Source: Lonicera japonica
Lineage: Eukaryota > Streptophyta > Magnoliopsida > Dipsacales > Caprifoliaceae
Assembly (NCBI GenBank): GCA_021464415.1
Contig: JAKCWG010000417.1
Span: forward strand, 78,465 to 142,464
Direction: 5' to 3'
Length of the DNA stretch: 64,000 nt
The translations under genes and the position numbers were made by a program. This document shows, in pieces, positions 1 to 11,733 of this stretch (within the stretch, counting starts at the first letter, position 1; each line of letters starts with the position of its first letter). Below the pieces are notes generated by a model, which made no database searches, was not told the origin of the DNA, and worked only from the letters and a program-made list of their open reading frames with translations.

Positions 1-1632
1 ATTCAAGAAATTGAAAATAAACTAAAGATACATCAGTTTCAAGTGGCATCAGAAGTACAAGTAGAGTTACTGAGTTTGGAGGGAGAAGCACCGAGTTCGA
101 AAGAAACGGTGGAAAACCAAAGCTTATTGTTCTTACAACACATCTCTGATTTGACAGATATTCCTCTCTCAGTCCTGGAAGGCATGTATGCCGTTGGAGT
201 TCTGGAATTGTTCAATCAGAGCATTGAATCTTTGCCGGAAACAATTTCAAGTTTAGTTAAACTCCATAAATTCGTGTTGAGAGGTGATAAACTATTGATG
301 GAACTACCATCTAAAATCGGAGCACTTACGAATCTCAAGGTCCTTGATCTAGAAGGAACTGAGCTCATATATCTGCCCAAGGAAATTGGAGAGCTACTTC
401 AATTGGAATGCTTGAAGGTGTCCTTGTACAGATGTGCAGACATCTACATAGAAAGAAAAGGGATTAAGACAATAATCCCGAGGGGAGCATTGTCAAAATT
501 ATCTCACCTGAAGGAATTATGCATCAATGTGGATCCAGACTGTGAGTGGTGGGATGAAGAGGCAAAAGCTGTCATTGACGAGTTGTCTGAATTGAGAAAC
601 TTGAAATCACTGAAATTGTATTTTCCAACAGATGAGCTATTGCAACAGTTCCTGCAACTCCAAGGGAGTGTATACAGACGTTTATCAAACTTTAGGTTGA
701 TTGTGGGCCGCCATGAACCGGATATAGTATCTTGTCTGCCAAAGAACCTTCAGAGCCAGTTTGAGAAATCAGAGAAATGCTTGAAATACGTAAACGGTGA
801 GGGAAACACTGATGGAATTGCCAAGGTACTTGAACGTGCCAAGGCTTTGTTCCTTGATCGCCAGTGGACTATTGAGAAGTTATCCGCATTCAAGATTTAT
901 GAAATGCATCAGCTCATGTTTTGCTTGGTAGTGGAATGCAAAGAGATGAATGCCTTTATTGACGGTGGGGACTGCTATGAAGACGGAAACAAAGATAACG
1001 TTAGAAGACCCATTCTTGAATCGCTACATTACTTGAGCATGCATCGCATGAAGAAGTTACAATGCATTTGCAGAGGGCCAATTTTTAGAGGTTCTCTGTC
1101 TAGTCTACAGATCTTGGCTCTTTATACATGCCCCGAGTTGAGTACCATTTTCAACCCACCGTTGCTGCGGAATCTCATAAACTTGAAAGAGCTTATAGTT
1201 AAAGATTGTCCCATGGTCAAAAGCCTAGTAACCATGGAATCTTACTTCTTGGAATCTGATAATGACTTTCTCCCGAGCTTACAAAAGATTTTACTTGTAC
1301 ACCTACCTGAATTGCTCAGCATTTCTAGTGGTGTATGCATTGCGCCAAAGTTAGAAAAGATTGTTGTTTATAATTGTCCAAAGCTCAAGCTCGAGAATCT
1401 TTCTCCCACAAACATGTACGGTAAATATTTGCATGAGATCAAAGATGAAAGCCAGTGGTCGGAAGCACTGGACTCAAGCAGGAATGAAAATGATTATTTG
1501 CATCGTGTCTTCGTCCATTTGATGGATCAACTAACAAATTCTGGAAACTCAGTTTATCAACCCTCTGTAGAAAATCAGGCACTTTTCCATTTATTGACTA
1601 ATTTACCATTTGGGTTATGTACTTCTCAATAA
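1..1632 (+). CDS. CC-NBS-LRR (CNL) disease resistance protein, C-terminal LRR part, 5' incomplete
   Basis: The frame is open from the first base, so the start codon and the CC and NB-ARC parts lie left of the window. What remains is a leucine-rich repeat region of about 540 residues. Early repeats have clear LRR spacing (SLPETISSLVKL, ELPSKIGALTNLKVLDLEGT, YLPKEIGELLQLECLKVS). Later repeats are irregular and cysteine-rich (LKELIVKDCPMVKSL, KLEKIVVYNCPKLKL), as in the At4g27190 or RPS2-like CNL group. In that family the LRR helps recognise pathogen effectors and holds the NB-ARC switch inactive in the cytosol. The frame ends at a TAA after FGLCTSQ. No frameshift or stop interrupts the visible part, so the gene could be functional. 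The family is clear; the exact orthologue is not. Confidence 0.85.
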   Translation: MQEIENKLKIHQFQVASEVQVELLSLEGEAPSSKETVENQSLLFLQHISDLTDIPLSVLEGMYAVGVLELFNQSIESLPETISSLVKLHKFVLRGDKLLMELPSKIGALTNLKVLDLEGTELIYLPKEIGELLQLECLKVSLYRCADIYIERKGIKTIIPRGALSKLSHLKELCINVDPDCEWWDEEAKAVIDELSELRNLKSLKLYFPTDELLQQFLQLQGSVYRRLSNFRLIVGRHEPDIVSCLPKNLQSQFEKSEKCLKYVNGEGNTDGIAKVLERAKALFLDRQWTIEKLSAFKIYEMHQLMFCLVVECKEMNAFIDGGDCYEDGNKDNVRRPILESLHYLSMHRMKKLQCICRGPIFRGSLSSLQILALYTCPELSTIFNPPLLRNLINLKELIVKDCPMVKSLVTMESYFLESDNDFLPSLQKILLVHLPELLSISSGVCIAPKLEKIVVYNCPKLKLENLSPTNMYGKYLHEIKDESQWSEALDSSRNENDYLHRVFVHLMDQLTNSGNSVYQPSVENQALFHLLTNLPFGLCTSQ

Positions 1633-2057
1633 GCAAGCATTTATTTTTAATATGCTGCCTTACAGCAGCACTATGAGTACATATTCTTGAACTAGTTCCC
1701 CGGAGTCTGAATTAGCAGGCCTGGTTCCATTTCAGTGGAGGTCACTGTGAGTTGGGCAGGCTGCTGGCTCTGCCTGGTGACTAGATGCCAATAATAGAAG
1801 AATTTTTTTAATTTAGTTTATTACCAAAAGAGGTATAGCTTGCGTATTTATATTAATTACTATGGATTACAACTTAGGAAAGAAATAAAAAAGATCCATA
1901 AGTTATGCCTAAAACCATACAAAGCAAATCCAAAATTCTGCCCCAATATCAAGCGTAAAATATCTGACTTATAAACCAGGGGACTTTGATTTCCAACAGG
2001 CTCACTGGTTTTGATATGTAGACCAAAACATGTATTTTTCGTAATTACAAAACTGTA
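1633..2057. other. 3' flank of the CNL gene, no gene seen
   Basis: About 420 bases follow the CNL stop. They probably include its 3' UTR. I see no further coding signal. Open frames on the minus strand here lack any recognisable domain. Confidence 0.5.
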
Positions 2058-2260
2058 CTCCCTCCGTCCCAAAATAAGACCCATGTTTGACTTTTACAAA
2101 TTTTTAAGGAATAAGGACACATGACTTTCCACAAAATCAATGGTTAAGAACAAAACATGTTCTCCATCATGACATTTGGTACATTGATTATGTCCTAGAA
2201 AGGAAAATGGACTGATTTTTTGACATCCCAAAGGAAAAAGAATGACAGTATGACATAAAG
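2058..2260. repeat. degenerate Stowaway-type MITE
   Basis: The left end is the canonical Stowaway start CTCCCTCCGTCCCAAAATAA following a TA. Internal text (GGTACATTGATTATGTCC) recurs in the better preserved element near 63486-63706. The right inverted terminus is badly eroded, so the right boundary is approximate. Confidence 0.5.
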
Positions 2261-2808
2261 AAGCATATAAATCATCAATGCTGAAAAAGTAATAATTTCA
2301 ATCAAATTTAGTAGTCTTGAGGATGTTGGCTCGCTAAACTAATAAGCAATCATCATAAGCATTGGCACACAGCTGGTGGTGTTAGCATGATTAGGGTAGT
2401 ATGTGCATGAGTAATTTGTTCTATGCATGGGCAGTCCCATGGACACAAGAGTATCTCATTTTAGGCACAGGTAGTGCTGTAGATAGGGTGGTTCGCTTGA
2501 GGTGAAGGTAGTGTTTTAGGCACGTGTAATTCGTGGTAGGCACGTGCTGGCGATTCTTGTAAGGGCAAGAATTTAGCAAGGATAATTTTGTGTATGCATA
2601 TAACATATAGATTTGGTTTATCTTTTCAATTAGTGACCGAGTTTAAAATTTATATTGACGATTTCAAGATCTAAGATGCTATTGCCCAAAGATATATACT
2701 GTAATGTTGGTCAGTCATATCAATTTGGTTTCTGACAATATATGCCGGTATCGTATGTACTTTTGCACAACGTTGCTTATCGGCTAAACAGTTCGTTTCT
2801 ATTATTAG
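2261..2808. other. AT-rich stretch, probably intergenic or intron
   Basis: No domain, RNA gene or repeat boundary is recognised. The last 30 bases before 2809 form a T-rich tract ending in AG, which could be the 3' end of an intron feeding the putative exon that follows. Confidence 0.35.
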
Positions 2809-3071
2809 GTTACAAGAAATGAACCCCTCGCTCTTGACAAGGAGGTGCCTGAGGAAGATAAGCATGAAATATTTCCATCAGAGCTGGAGAAGTCGAAACC
2901 TTTGTCAGATAAGATTGAACGAGGTAATTCATCACATTGTGTTTATGGGTCTTGGGTGTAATTTGTAAACCAAGGAAAAATCGAGAATTTTCTTTTGCTC
3001 ATGCAGCGCACTTTAGGGCAACTAAGACGTGCAGGCTGCAATGTGATTCTGTTCCATGGGACCTAAAGTAG
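2809..3071 (+). CDS. putative two-exon 3' end of an unrecognised gene
   Basis: A possible exon at 2809-2923 is bounded by ATTATTAG and by the donor GTAATT. A second one at 3007-3071 follows a classic acceptor (TTTTGCTCATGCAG). The two join in phase and give about 60 residues ending in TAG. The first part is charged and acidic (LDKEVPEEDKHEIFPSELEK). The end is short and cysteine-containing (CRLQCDSVPWDLK). The splice signals, the shared open frame and the codon composition support real exons. I do not recognise the family. It may be the tail of the CNL gene spliced past its apparent stop, or the relic of another gene. No upstream exon could be found. Confidence 0.35.
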
Positions 3072-3474
3072 GCAGAACTAAATAGGGCAAATATTTCTGT
3101 AAAGGTCTAAACATGATCCATTCCTTCTGGTGGTTGAGAGAGAGACTGGCCTTTATATATAGGTCCAATGCTTACAACGGTTAAGGCAGTAGTGGGACTG
3201 GTGGATCCCCTAGGATCTTGTGTTTCCTAGCAATTTATGTTACATATGTACCGAGTATGGTACACTTAAGCTCCAATACATTAAAATTAGCTATCTGCAA
3301 TACACATTTCTATTTCTTAACTAAGGGTTGTTTTTTATGAGAAGAGAATATAAAAAACATAGATCATTTATAATATGGGCAATCTACTAAAGATAAGCTA
3401 GAAATCTTCTCGAAAAAGTTTAAGAAAAGGCTAATTTGCATCATCGTAGCACATACTTGGTAAAGGCGAACCTG
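3072..3474. other. no gene seen
   Basis: AT-rich DNA of about 400 bases between the putative gene tail and the next MITE. It may contain 3' UTR of the preceding exons. Confidence 0.4.
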
Positions 3475-3867
3475 ACAGTTCATTTGGATCGAGGGAATGG
3501 GAAGGAAAGGAAAGGAAAAGAGTAGGAGAGATTACAAATCACTTGTTTTGTTTAGAATTATGAAGGGAATGAAAAAGAAATGGAGGTTTTTTCCTTCCAA
3601 TATTGGGAGGACTAGGAGGGAAAGGAAAATATTTTAATAAATTATTACCCATAATTTGAATTTAACCCTATTTTGTTAACAATATATTAATCACATTCCT
3701 TCTTTTCTTTTCTTTCTATCCAAACAAGAGTTAATTCCATTCTTTTCCATCCTTACCTATCCAAACAATAATAAAATTAAACTCATTCCTTTCCATTCTA
3801 TTCTATTCATTCCCCTCCTAATTAACCATTTCCTTTTCATTCCCTCCCCTCAATCCAAACGGACTGT
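3475..3867. mobile_element. MITE with imperfect terminal inverted repeats
   Basis: The left end (ACAGTTCATTTGGATCGAGG) and the reverse complement of the right end (ACAGTCCGTTTGGATTGAGG) match over about 20 bases. The similarity continues inward as purine-rich (GGAAGGAAAGG) against pyrimidine-rich (TCCTTTTCATTCC) arms, so nearly the whole 390 bases can fold back. There is no coding capacity. A convincing target-site duplication was not found, so the superfamily is left open (hAT or PIF type). Confidence 0.65.
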
Positions 3868-4439
3868 AAGAGCAAAACTTCATATACACGAGTAGTCCAA
3901 AGTGCCTTCTTTCTTGTACTGAGGTGATGCATATTATCGCTCCTCGGACCACCATACCCTCCGTCTCTACAACTTCACTGCTGAACAACAGACTCTCGAT
4001 ACAAAAGCCTCTCATCTATGGAATCATGTTCTCACATCCTCACAGAAACCTCTACTTCCCTCCCTGTTATCTCTCTCTCTCGATAGCACATCCAAACACC
4101 CTCCCTTCGCTCTCTTTGAAACATTGTTTTATGGTTGCAATTTTGATCTCGAAGCTTTGTAGCAACTTATTTGTATCATGTTGTTTGGCTGTCATCTATA
4201 TCTACTCGTTTCAATGGTGTTTAAAAGCACAACTTCTGGTCAAAAGGTATTTAAAAGCGCACCTTATCTTTTTGATAGGTGTTCAAAGGCACACCTCCTT
4301 TTTCTAGATGGGTGTTTTAAAGGCACAAATCCTCTTCTCAAAAAGTGTTTGACTGTACATCTACTTTTAATGAGTTTTAGATGATGACTGACAACATGAC
4401 TCAATGCTATACTCAGTCTGACTGTGGCGCTGTGCTATC
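3868..4439. other. no gene seen
   Basis: The open frames here have no recognisable domain. A short phrase recurs imperfectly (TGTTTAAAAGCACA, TATTTAAAAGCGCA, GTTCAAAGGCACA, TTTTAAAGGCACA) between 4215 and 4330, a weak tandem repeat of about 30-35 bases. Confidence 0.4.
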
Positions 4440-4745
4440 ACTACTCCTGTTAATGTTGCTCGTGCTACCTTCTGCGATTTGTGTTTCAAGCTGCAGATGT
4501 TGTGAAACATCCTCCAGCTTGAGGGGAGTGTCAAGATTGTGAGCATCATTTTTAGCCTTTTGTTAATTTGTTGTTTTTGTTATGTCTTGAATGAGATCTC
4601 CTCGATTGAAGCAATCTACCGGATTAAGGCAATCAAATCAACTGTGGAGATCCTACCTTACTTTGGGTTCCTCTCCGTGTATTATATATACTCTTGTCAT
4701 CTCTGTTATTTCAATTGATGCAATACAAGTCCCTTATCTTCTACA
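4440..4745 (+). mobile_element. 3' end of a Ty1/copia retrotransposon: pol tail, PPT and one LTR
   Basis: The sequence CAGCTTGAGGGGAG followed by TGTCAAGATTG at 4529 is the usual copia layout, with the stop codon of pol, the polypurine tract and the TG start of the 3' LTR in a row. The LTR runs to about 4745 (ATCTTCTACA) and contains a TATATATA stretch. A few residues of pol-like frame precede it (ADVVKHPPA). No matching 5' LTR or internal domain lies upstream, so this is a truncated remnant. Confidence 0.5.
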
Positions 4746-5940
4746 ACATGAGGCAATGATTTGAAGGGCTCCTTCCACTATTATATCCAAAACGACGACA
4801 CCTTACTTTTCCATTTCAAAATAAAGACACTCCTTGATCATATAAAGTTGCCTGGTTTTAAGGTGAAAATGGCCTTTCAGGGGGAAAAAAAGGCTTCAAA
4901 ACTTCGGAACCAAAAAATCATTCTTTGGAGAATTTGTTTTTGTATTGTCAACAAAATAATAATTATCAGAATTATCAATTTTTCTAAATTTTTGCTGTAT
5001 GTTTAGGAACATTTGGGGCATTTCTCATATTCTTTATGTATATTAACACAAGTTAGCACCTCTCCATAACATAACATGACAATTAACATCATAAAAAATC
5101 TATCTATACTATATATGAAAGTACAAATAAACTAAGATGTTTTTCCCTTTTTTTGTGCTAACAAATATGACCCTTGTATTTCCTTTTATACATTTTTTTT
5201 TCACTAATTCTTAAGTTTGGTTAAAAGTAGAGTTCATACAGGATTGGGATCTTCAAGCTATGAAGCACGGACACTCTCTTTGAGGCCACGTGTCGGGCCT
5301 AACAAATAAGATGTTTGAAAGCATTATAGGAGCACTTTCAACCAGATAATGTATTCAGTAAGCATGACATTTAGAACAAAAAATAAAAGAAAAGAAAAGA
5401 TGGGTTGGAAGGGCTCCTTCAACGATTAAATCTAAAGAAATGACAAAATAACTTCTCCCTACACATGGAGAGTTTCCTCCAGAATTTACTTAAGCCACAA
5501 TTACTTCAATGTTGTACATCACACGGGCAAATGGTCAATTATAACTTTACCACTTCTTTTTTTTTTTTTTTTTTAATTTCCTTTTACCTCATGGGTGGTT
5601 GCTACTTGCTAGGCCTCAATAATCACCCTGCCACTGATGATTAAATATAATTTTAGAATAAAAGGAACCAAGGAAGTATATTTGAGGTCCCTTTAAAGAA
5701 AAATAATAAATCATCAAATTATTAACAAGTAAAAGATGAAGATTTGATTATGCACATGTTAATCAGATAGTGGAAAATAAGGATCGCTTATCAGTAAATT
5801 ACTCATTCTAATAGGCAATTTTGTGATTCATTAATGGGTATATTTTCATTTGTAGATTTGTTTCATAATGGTAATACTTTTATATTGCTTGCGTTTTGCT
5901 AAGTAATTTGTAATCAATTTCCGATTTGTTGTGCTGATAG
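4746..5940. other. AT-rich 5' flank or intron of TNL copy 1, no gene seen
   Basis: No TIR exon is present here. The phrase GGAAGGGCTCCTTC or close to it occurs twice (near 4761 and 5406), suggesting a small local duplication. There is a T tract near 5555-5573. The last 60 bases align by eye with the intron just before the NBS exon of TNL copy 2, so this stretch ends in former TNL intron. Confidence 0.45.
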
Positions 5941-7995
5941 AGTGAGCTGAATCTCACTGTCTTAGGTGTTGCTCCCTACCAATATGGAATGGATATAGCA
6001 AGTGATGTAAGCATTGTGGGTATCTGTGGAATGGCTGGAGTGGGGAAGACAATCATCGCCAAGTCAGTGTATAACTCAAACTGTGATAAATTCGAAGGTA
6101 GTTGCTTCCTTCCAAATATCAGAGAGAGTGCCATAACACCAAATGATTTAGTTGTTCTACAAAGACAACTTCTTTCAAGTATAGGGAAGAGGAAAGTGAA
6201 TAAAATATACAGCGTTGATGAAGGAATAGTAAGGATTAAAAATGCTGTTACAAATAAAAGAGTACTGATTGTTCTTGATGATGTTGGTCATATGGACCAA
6301 TTGCATGCGTTAATTGGAAATCATGAATGGTATCTTCCGAGTAGTAAAATTATCATAACAACAAGGCAAAAGCAGTTGTTACATAGATATCATTGTCATG
6401 AGGTGCTTGAGGTGGAGACATTGGATGAGGAAGATTCACTTGAGCTCTTTAGCTTCCTTGCCTTTGGACAAGACTATCCTCCTGCTTTTTACAGGGATCA
6501 CGCAATAAGATTGGTGAAACAGTGTGGTGGGATTAGTTTTGGGTTCTTCTCTATCTGGCCATAGTTTAAATACATTTAAAAGTGAAATTAAAATAATGAA
6601 AATAATTTCCCATTCTAGAATCGTAACTAGCCTTAAAAAGAGCTTTTATTCATTAGAAGATGACCATGACAGGCGCTTGTTTCTCCACATTGCCTGTTTC
6701 TTTGTCAGCAAGGACAAAGATTACATAACTACAATACTAGATGGATGCGATTTTATTGGAGATACTGGGATCCGAGTTTTAATTGAACATTCTCTCTTAA
6801 GCATTGACCTAGATAACAAACTGCGGATGCATCAGTTGCTTCAAGATGTGGGAAGAGAAATTGTACAACGATGATCTCCCGAAGAACCTGGAAGGTGCAG
6901 CATAGTGTGGAGCCATAAGGATGCCTTGGATGTATTAACTGAAGGAACTGTAAGTATTGTACTTCTCATGTCTTTTCTTGTTAAGTTTTTGTAGAGGTGG
7001 GCTCAGTATTCTATTCCGCTTTCTTCTTTTTTTAGTTAGGCTATAGAAGCAATTGGAGGTTTCATCCTTGACTTTCTCATGACTGGAGGAAACAAACCTG
7101 TTGAGACACATGGTTCAAAAGGCCTTTTCTCCTCTCTCCCCATGAGTCCTGCTGTAGTGGAATCATCTTCAACATCAGATAAAAATGTTTTACAAACTGA
7201 TGCATTTTCAAGGATGTACAAGTTAAGATTGCTCCAGCTCAACGATGTGCATCTCACGGGAGACTATGCTAAAGTTCCTCAGGGTTTAGTGTGGTTGTGT
7301 TGGCGCGGTTACCTTTAACATCACTGCCCGCTGATTTTCCTATGGAGAATCTGGTTGTTCCTGACATGTGCTATAGCAGCCTGAAACAAGTTTGGAAGAA
7401 AACCAAGGTACACTAATACTCGCTTTGTCCCAAATTAAGAGTCCATTATTCCTTTTAAAAACATAATCAACGTACCAAAGCACACCGTAAGAAACAAGTT
7501 TTGTTATAAACCTTTGATTGTGATGAAATAACAGCATTCTTGAGAATTGTGATAGTCAAACACGGACTCTTAATTACGGATGGATGAGTAATTTTTTCGA
7601 CATTTGTATCTTTTTAAACTATTTTGAAGAAGGGATGATATTATTACTAATAGGAACCATTACCATCCCTTTTGATGGCAGCATCTCCCAAGGTGGAGGA
7701 TCCTCAATCTCAGTCATTCCCATGGGCTTACCAGATGCCCCGACTTCGAAGCACTCCCTAATCTTGAGAGATTGATTCTCAAAGACTGCATAAATTTGAT
7801 TTAGGTTCACAAAGCCATTATGGGATTAGGAAGAGACTGTTTGTTGAACCTGAAAGGGTGCACAAAGCTTAGGAAGCTTCCGAGACAAATTCATCAGCTA
7901 GAATCCCTTGAAAAACTTCTCTCTCTGGTTGTTCAAATCTTGAGAAGGTGCCTGAAAAGCTGAAATATGGGGATCTTTGAAAGAGCACTGCAGCG
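5941..7995 (+). pseudogene. TNL copy 1: NBS and LRR-start exons, broken
   Basis: Three exon relics are visible. The NBS exon (about 5941-6949) has a P-loop (GMAGVGKTIIAK), kinase 2 (RVLIVLDDVG), RNBS-B (SSKIIITTRQ), RNBS-D (CFFVSKDKDY) and MHQ in the MHD position. It is broken by a frameshift within the GLPL motif near 6530 and by a TGA at 6873. The second exon (about 7040-7407) carries the NBS-LRR linker and the first repeat. It lost one base near 7300 (ends WRGYL then stop). The third (about 7682-7995) is an LRR relic with several frameshifts. Donors (GTAAGT) and acceptors fall where they do in copies 2 and 3. The TIR exon and the first bases of the NBS exon are gone. In an intact gene this would be the nucleotide switch of an intracellular immune receptor. 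Confidence 0.9.
7419..7588. mobile_element. Stowaway MITE inside TNL copy 1 intron
   Basis: This 170-base element is flanked by TA. The left end (CTCGCTTTGTCCCAAATTAA) is the inverse of the right end (reverse complement CTCATCCATCCGTAATTAA), both continuing into GAGTCC. It has no coding capacity. It lies wholly within the intron between the second and third exon relics, so it does not cause the coding breaks. Confidence 0.8.
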
Positions 7996-9590
7996 GTAAG
8001 TTGATTATGCTGGTTATAATTTGCCTTCTCTGTTTGTGGCTTTATTTTTCACTAGTATATTGTATATAGTATTGTAGGTAAATTTATCTTATTTAACATT
8101 TCAGATAAGTAGGATGAATTTAACCCATAATATTGTGCTGTATATTAGGCGAGTAGTATAAACGTAAGTTTGGCTAAGTTACTTATCATATGAAACTAGA
8201 TAACTTTAAGTTCCAAGTGGACAACTGACATGTCTTATCTGTTTTGATGCTCAACCATTAATCGGACATCTTTTCTCTTTTTCCGTTAGACTACCGTGGA
8301 TGGAATTATGTGACGCTGTATAATTTGAGTGTTACCCGTTTGGAACCCAAGCAGAGGAGAGAAACTTATCCTACACAAACAAATATTATGGATGCTCAAA
8401 GTGGTGTACAGTATGTCCCCGGTAAAGCTATTTTAATTGCTTCACCATAAATCAACGAGTGGTATGTACATGTGTATGCATATTGTTGCAAAATTTGAAT
8501 CGGAACAGATTTGGACGATTATTTGTTTTGATCCCGCAGGATGTTGCAAACGATTTTTATTTGGAGGTGAACTTTTCTTTTAATAAAAAAATAAATTTAG
8601 TCAAGGATTAGAGTACAAATTTTATTAAAAAATCGTAATAAGCTACATAAATGGGGGTGGCTTCCCCAATTAAACCTTCCCTAAAGGGATTTGAAATTGC
8701 CTTGAATGGGTTTGAGCCGCATCAGTGTCGCCCTTGAGTTCTTTCCTCTAAAGACTTGCTTTTACATTAGTTATGTCATAATTTCATCACCATTTTGCTT
8801 TCGTTATGTATTTATCATATTTGTTAAATTGCCACTAACGGAGTTTGAGATAGAACTCATTGGTGAATTTAAAATGGAAAATAGGTACGCCGGACTCATA
8901 CCCACAATCGCTTGATTAGAAGTCATTGGAGGATGAATGTTTCTTTTAGTCAATAATAATACCTTTATTTGTAGCCCTTACATAATAGAGGGTCAACATG
9001 ACCCTTTATTTTAATTGGTAATTGGAATGTTAAGAGTCTTCATCACTTTTTGTTGTTTGTTATGAATTATACTTGTTATACACCGAGAAAAAATGAATGA
9101 AAATCTACTTGCACCTTGCATTCCACAAACCAAAACTGATTGAAGGGAAAAATCCAAGCCTTGTGTATCATAATCTCTTGAAGAGATATTTGCTCGCACT
9201 CAGTGCTCGAGGTTGTAAGCAACTGTCTCCTAGAATGGATTTCGTTCTTATCAACACAAAACTTCAATTAATAAGAACTGGTGAACACAAATTTGTGCCT
9301 GTACTCGAATTAGATTTGGAAAAAATGAAAGAGGAAGGAAGAAGAGAAGAAAGGCTCCTCAAAATTGGATGGCAAAAACGTTGAAGGAAGTTATAACTGC
9401 TTGGTGGATAGGGGAGGTTACAACCGGCAATTGTTATCGAAAGTTACAACCGTTTGGTTCTAAATTCAAATTGATTTTTTCTCATTCAATTTTTGATGGT
9501 TTTGGACAAATAAATATACCACAGAGTCAAATAAATTGGTGCATTGTTTCGCTTTAATCGCTGTAACCACCAAAAAAGGTCCAAAGTTTG
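7996..9590. other. 3' flank of TNL copy 1, no recognised gene
   Basis: About 1.6 kb without a domain I can identify. A short cysteine-containing open stretch near 8330-8420 (SKWCTVCPR) and frames near 9097-9384 look coding-like in places. They have no family resemblance and no clean splice context. No further LRR exons of TNL type are visible. Confidence 0.4.
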
Positions 9591-10790
9591 TTTTTTTTTA
9601 CAGGAAAAACCTCCACAAGCGAGAAAGAAACAACCAACAACTAATAGGAAAAATCAACCAGAACAAGGTCCGATAAAGTTGGGTCGACTTGATTTACGTT
9701 GACAGACCATGAGCCTGATGAAAGCGCCTTTTTGGCCATCCAATCTGTGACTCGATTTGCCGATCTACGAACTGAAGCAAAAGATAAAGCAGCCATAAAA
9801 GCAAAGGTTCTAATGTCAAGAATGATAGCTCGGATCTCCCAAAGGGGGACACCGTCTACCTCGATACACCAAGAAACCACATTAGAGTTGTCACTTTTAA
9901 TGGAGATATTCGAAATACTTGCCTTCAGACAAAAACCACAAAGCTTCACGCACCACTAAAGCCTCGGCAACCATAGCAGAAGAACCTGGAGGAATCCGTT
10001 TACTTAAACCATCCAATAAAGCACCAAACTCATTACAAATAACGCAAGCAATAGCCGCTACATTGTCTTTCACCGCTGCATCACAATTTATTTTCAAGCT
10101 GCCTCGAGGTGGAAGAATCCAATTCAAAACAACTAAGCTCGGGGCAGCTGAAAAAACATGGAGATTAGGATCCTCAAGTAAAGTAAAGAATTCAGTAACC
10201 AACCTGCCAGCCCCATCGGAGATTAAACCATGATGAAGAGAGGACCCATCAAAGATAAATTTATTACGAGTGCACCAAATACACTAGCAAACAATAGCGA
10301 GTCTGCCAAAAGAATCGTAAACTTCTGAACTTGACGAACGCGCGGCCCAATCTGATTCAGCCCATACGGCATTGGAGATGCAAGAAACTGAAATCAAATT
10401 AAGCAACCCACAATTTTTCCACACTTGCCGTACCTAGTCACATCTGAACAGAATATGCTCAGTCAATTCCACCTCAAGAGAACAGATGGGGCATAATGGG
10501 GAGACAATGCAATGCTTGGCAAAGAGATTCTCCCACGAAGGGATGGCATTATGAATAATCTTCCAAAGAAAATGCACTACCTTTGGGGGAGCCTCAGCCT
10601 TCCAAATGCACTTCCAGAACTCGGCCGTCGGAGCGAAAGACGAAGATGGACTATTGCGCACATCAGCTCCCAAACTCCTGAGAGCCACTCAATACCCTGA
10701 TTTAACAGAATAAATTCCATTTCTTGTCCAATGCCAAATAAGGGAGTCTTCCCTACCATGAACTGATAACGAAATACGCTCAAATCATTT
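9591..10790 (-). mobile_element. 5'-truncated LINE (non-LTR retrotransposon) 3' end with RNase H
   Basis: Reading the minus strand, three frames in order give a reverse transcriptase tail (GIEWLSGVWELM region), a zf-RVT zinc-binding region (WKCIWKAEAPPKVVHFLWK, then CPIC and an H-x-LFRCD end) and an RNase H domain (LKINCDAAV with the catalytic Asp, then MVAEALVVREALWFL with the Glu). The RNase H ends in a shifted frame (IKSDNSNVVSWCI) and a TAG at about 9641. A run of T at 9591-9599 on the plus strand is the poly(A) tail. This is the structure of a plant L1-type element that lost its endonuclease and most of its reverse transcriptase at the 5' end. At least two frameshifts make it inactive. 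Confidence 0.85.
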
Positions 10791-11733
10791 TTTTCAACAC
10801 TTTCAATCTAGATTAACATCGGCTTCAAATATGGTATAGGCTGTTGCGGGGAAGTCCTTATGTTGAATTCTCTTCTTCCGCTACAGTTCTGTTTGTTTTA
10901 CATTTTCTTCTCTTTGCAGGCACTTCTGTTTCGTTGTTTGGTATGACACCATGCAAACATTGAATTTGGTTTAACCTTATTGCATCATTTCTGGAGAAGA
11001 AATTGTTTAAGTGATAAAATATTTATGGAAAAAATGCGTGTGCAACGCCGACTATTGATACAATACATACAGCATAAATCCAGGGTTCAATTTCACTTAT
11101 AGATCAATTTTTTTTTGTTACAACTTATAAATCATTCTAATTCTAGAATATTGTCAGAAAGCATTCTAAATAAAAATCATAAGGATGCTCTGGAAATTAT
11201 TAATAAAGGTACATCCCATAAATCTTTTAGTAATGCTTAGTGATTTTCTTTCCCCCTCTAATCACACAAATTGCGATTATGGATTAGATGTAATTGAAAG
11301 TTTCTTCTTTGAGAGAGCCGCAAAAGTTTCATTTCATAAAAGCAACTTGATATGATCGATGCCTATAGTGAAGATGCTCTCAGAGATTGAAGAAAAAACG
11401 ACCACAATAAAAGCTTACATGACAAAGCAAAAATCTTGATAAAGGGAGGGTAATCGAAGACAAAATCTCATAACAAACACCTGAATATAAGAAACGGCTC
11501 ACCAAAGCACCCCATACGAAGTTTTGATCACCAACAAACACTAAAACAATGCAAAAATTAACATACGAAAAAGAGTGAGTATAATTTTTTGTAATCTTGA
11601 GTTAGATCTATGTCCTCAAGCATCAATCTGCGCATGCTTAAGCACTTGAGTCCAAGTTTGAATTTTCAACATAAAAGTTTTACTTTAACACAACTTATGC
11701 AAGAAAACCTCATATACTTTATGTATATCATTA
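10791..11733. other. AT-rich, no gene seen
   Basis: About 940 bases with no domain, repeat boundary or RNA gene that I can recognise. Confidence 0.4.

Noticed and set aside
9097..9384. 95-codon frame left of the LINE
   Set aside because: No domain, no splice context, and overlapping open frames on the other strand.
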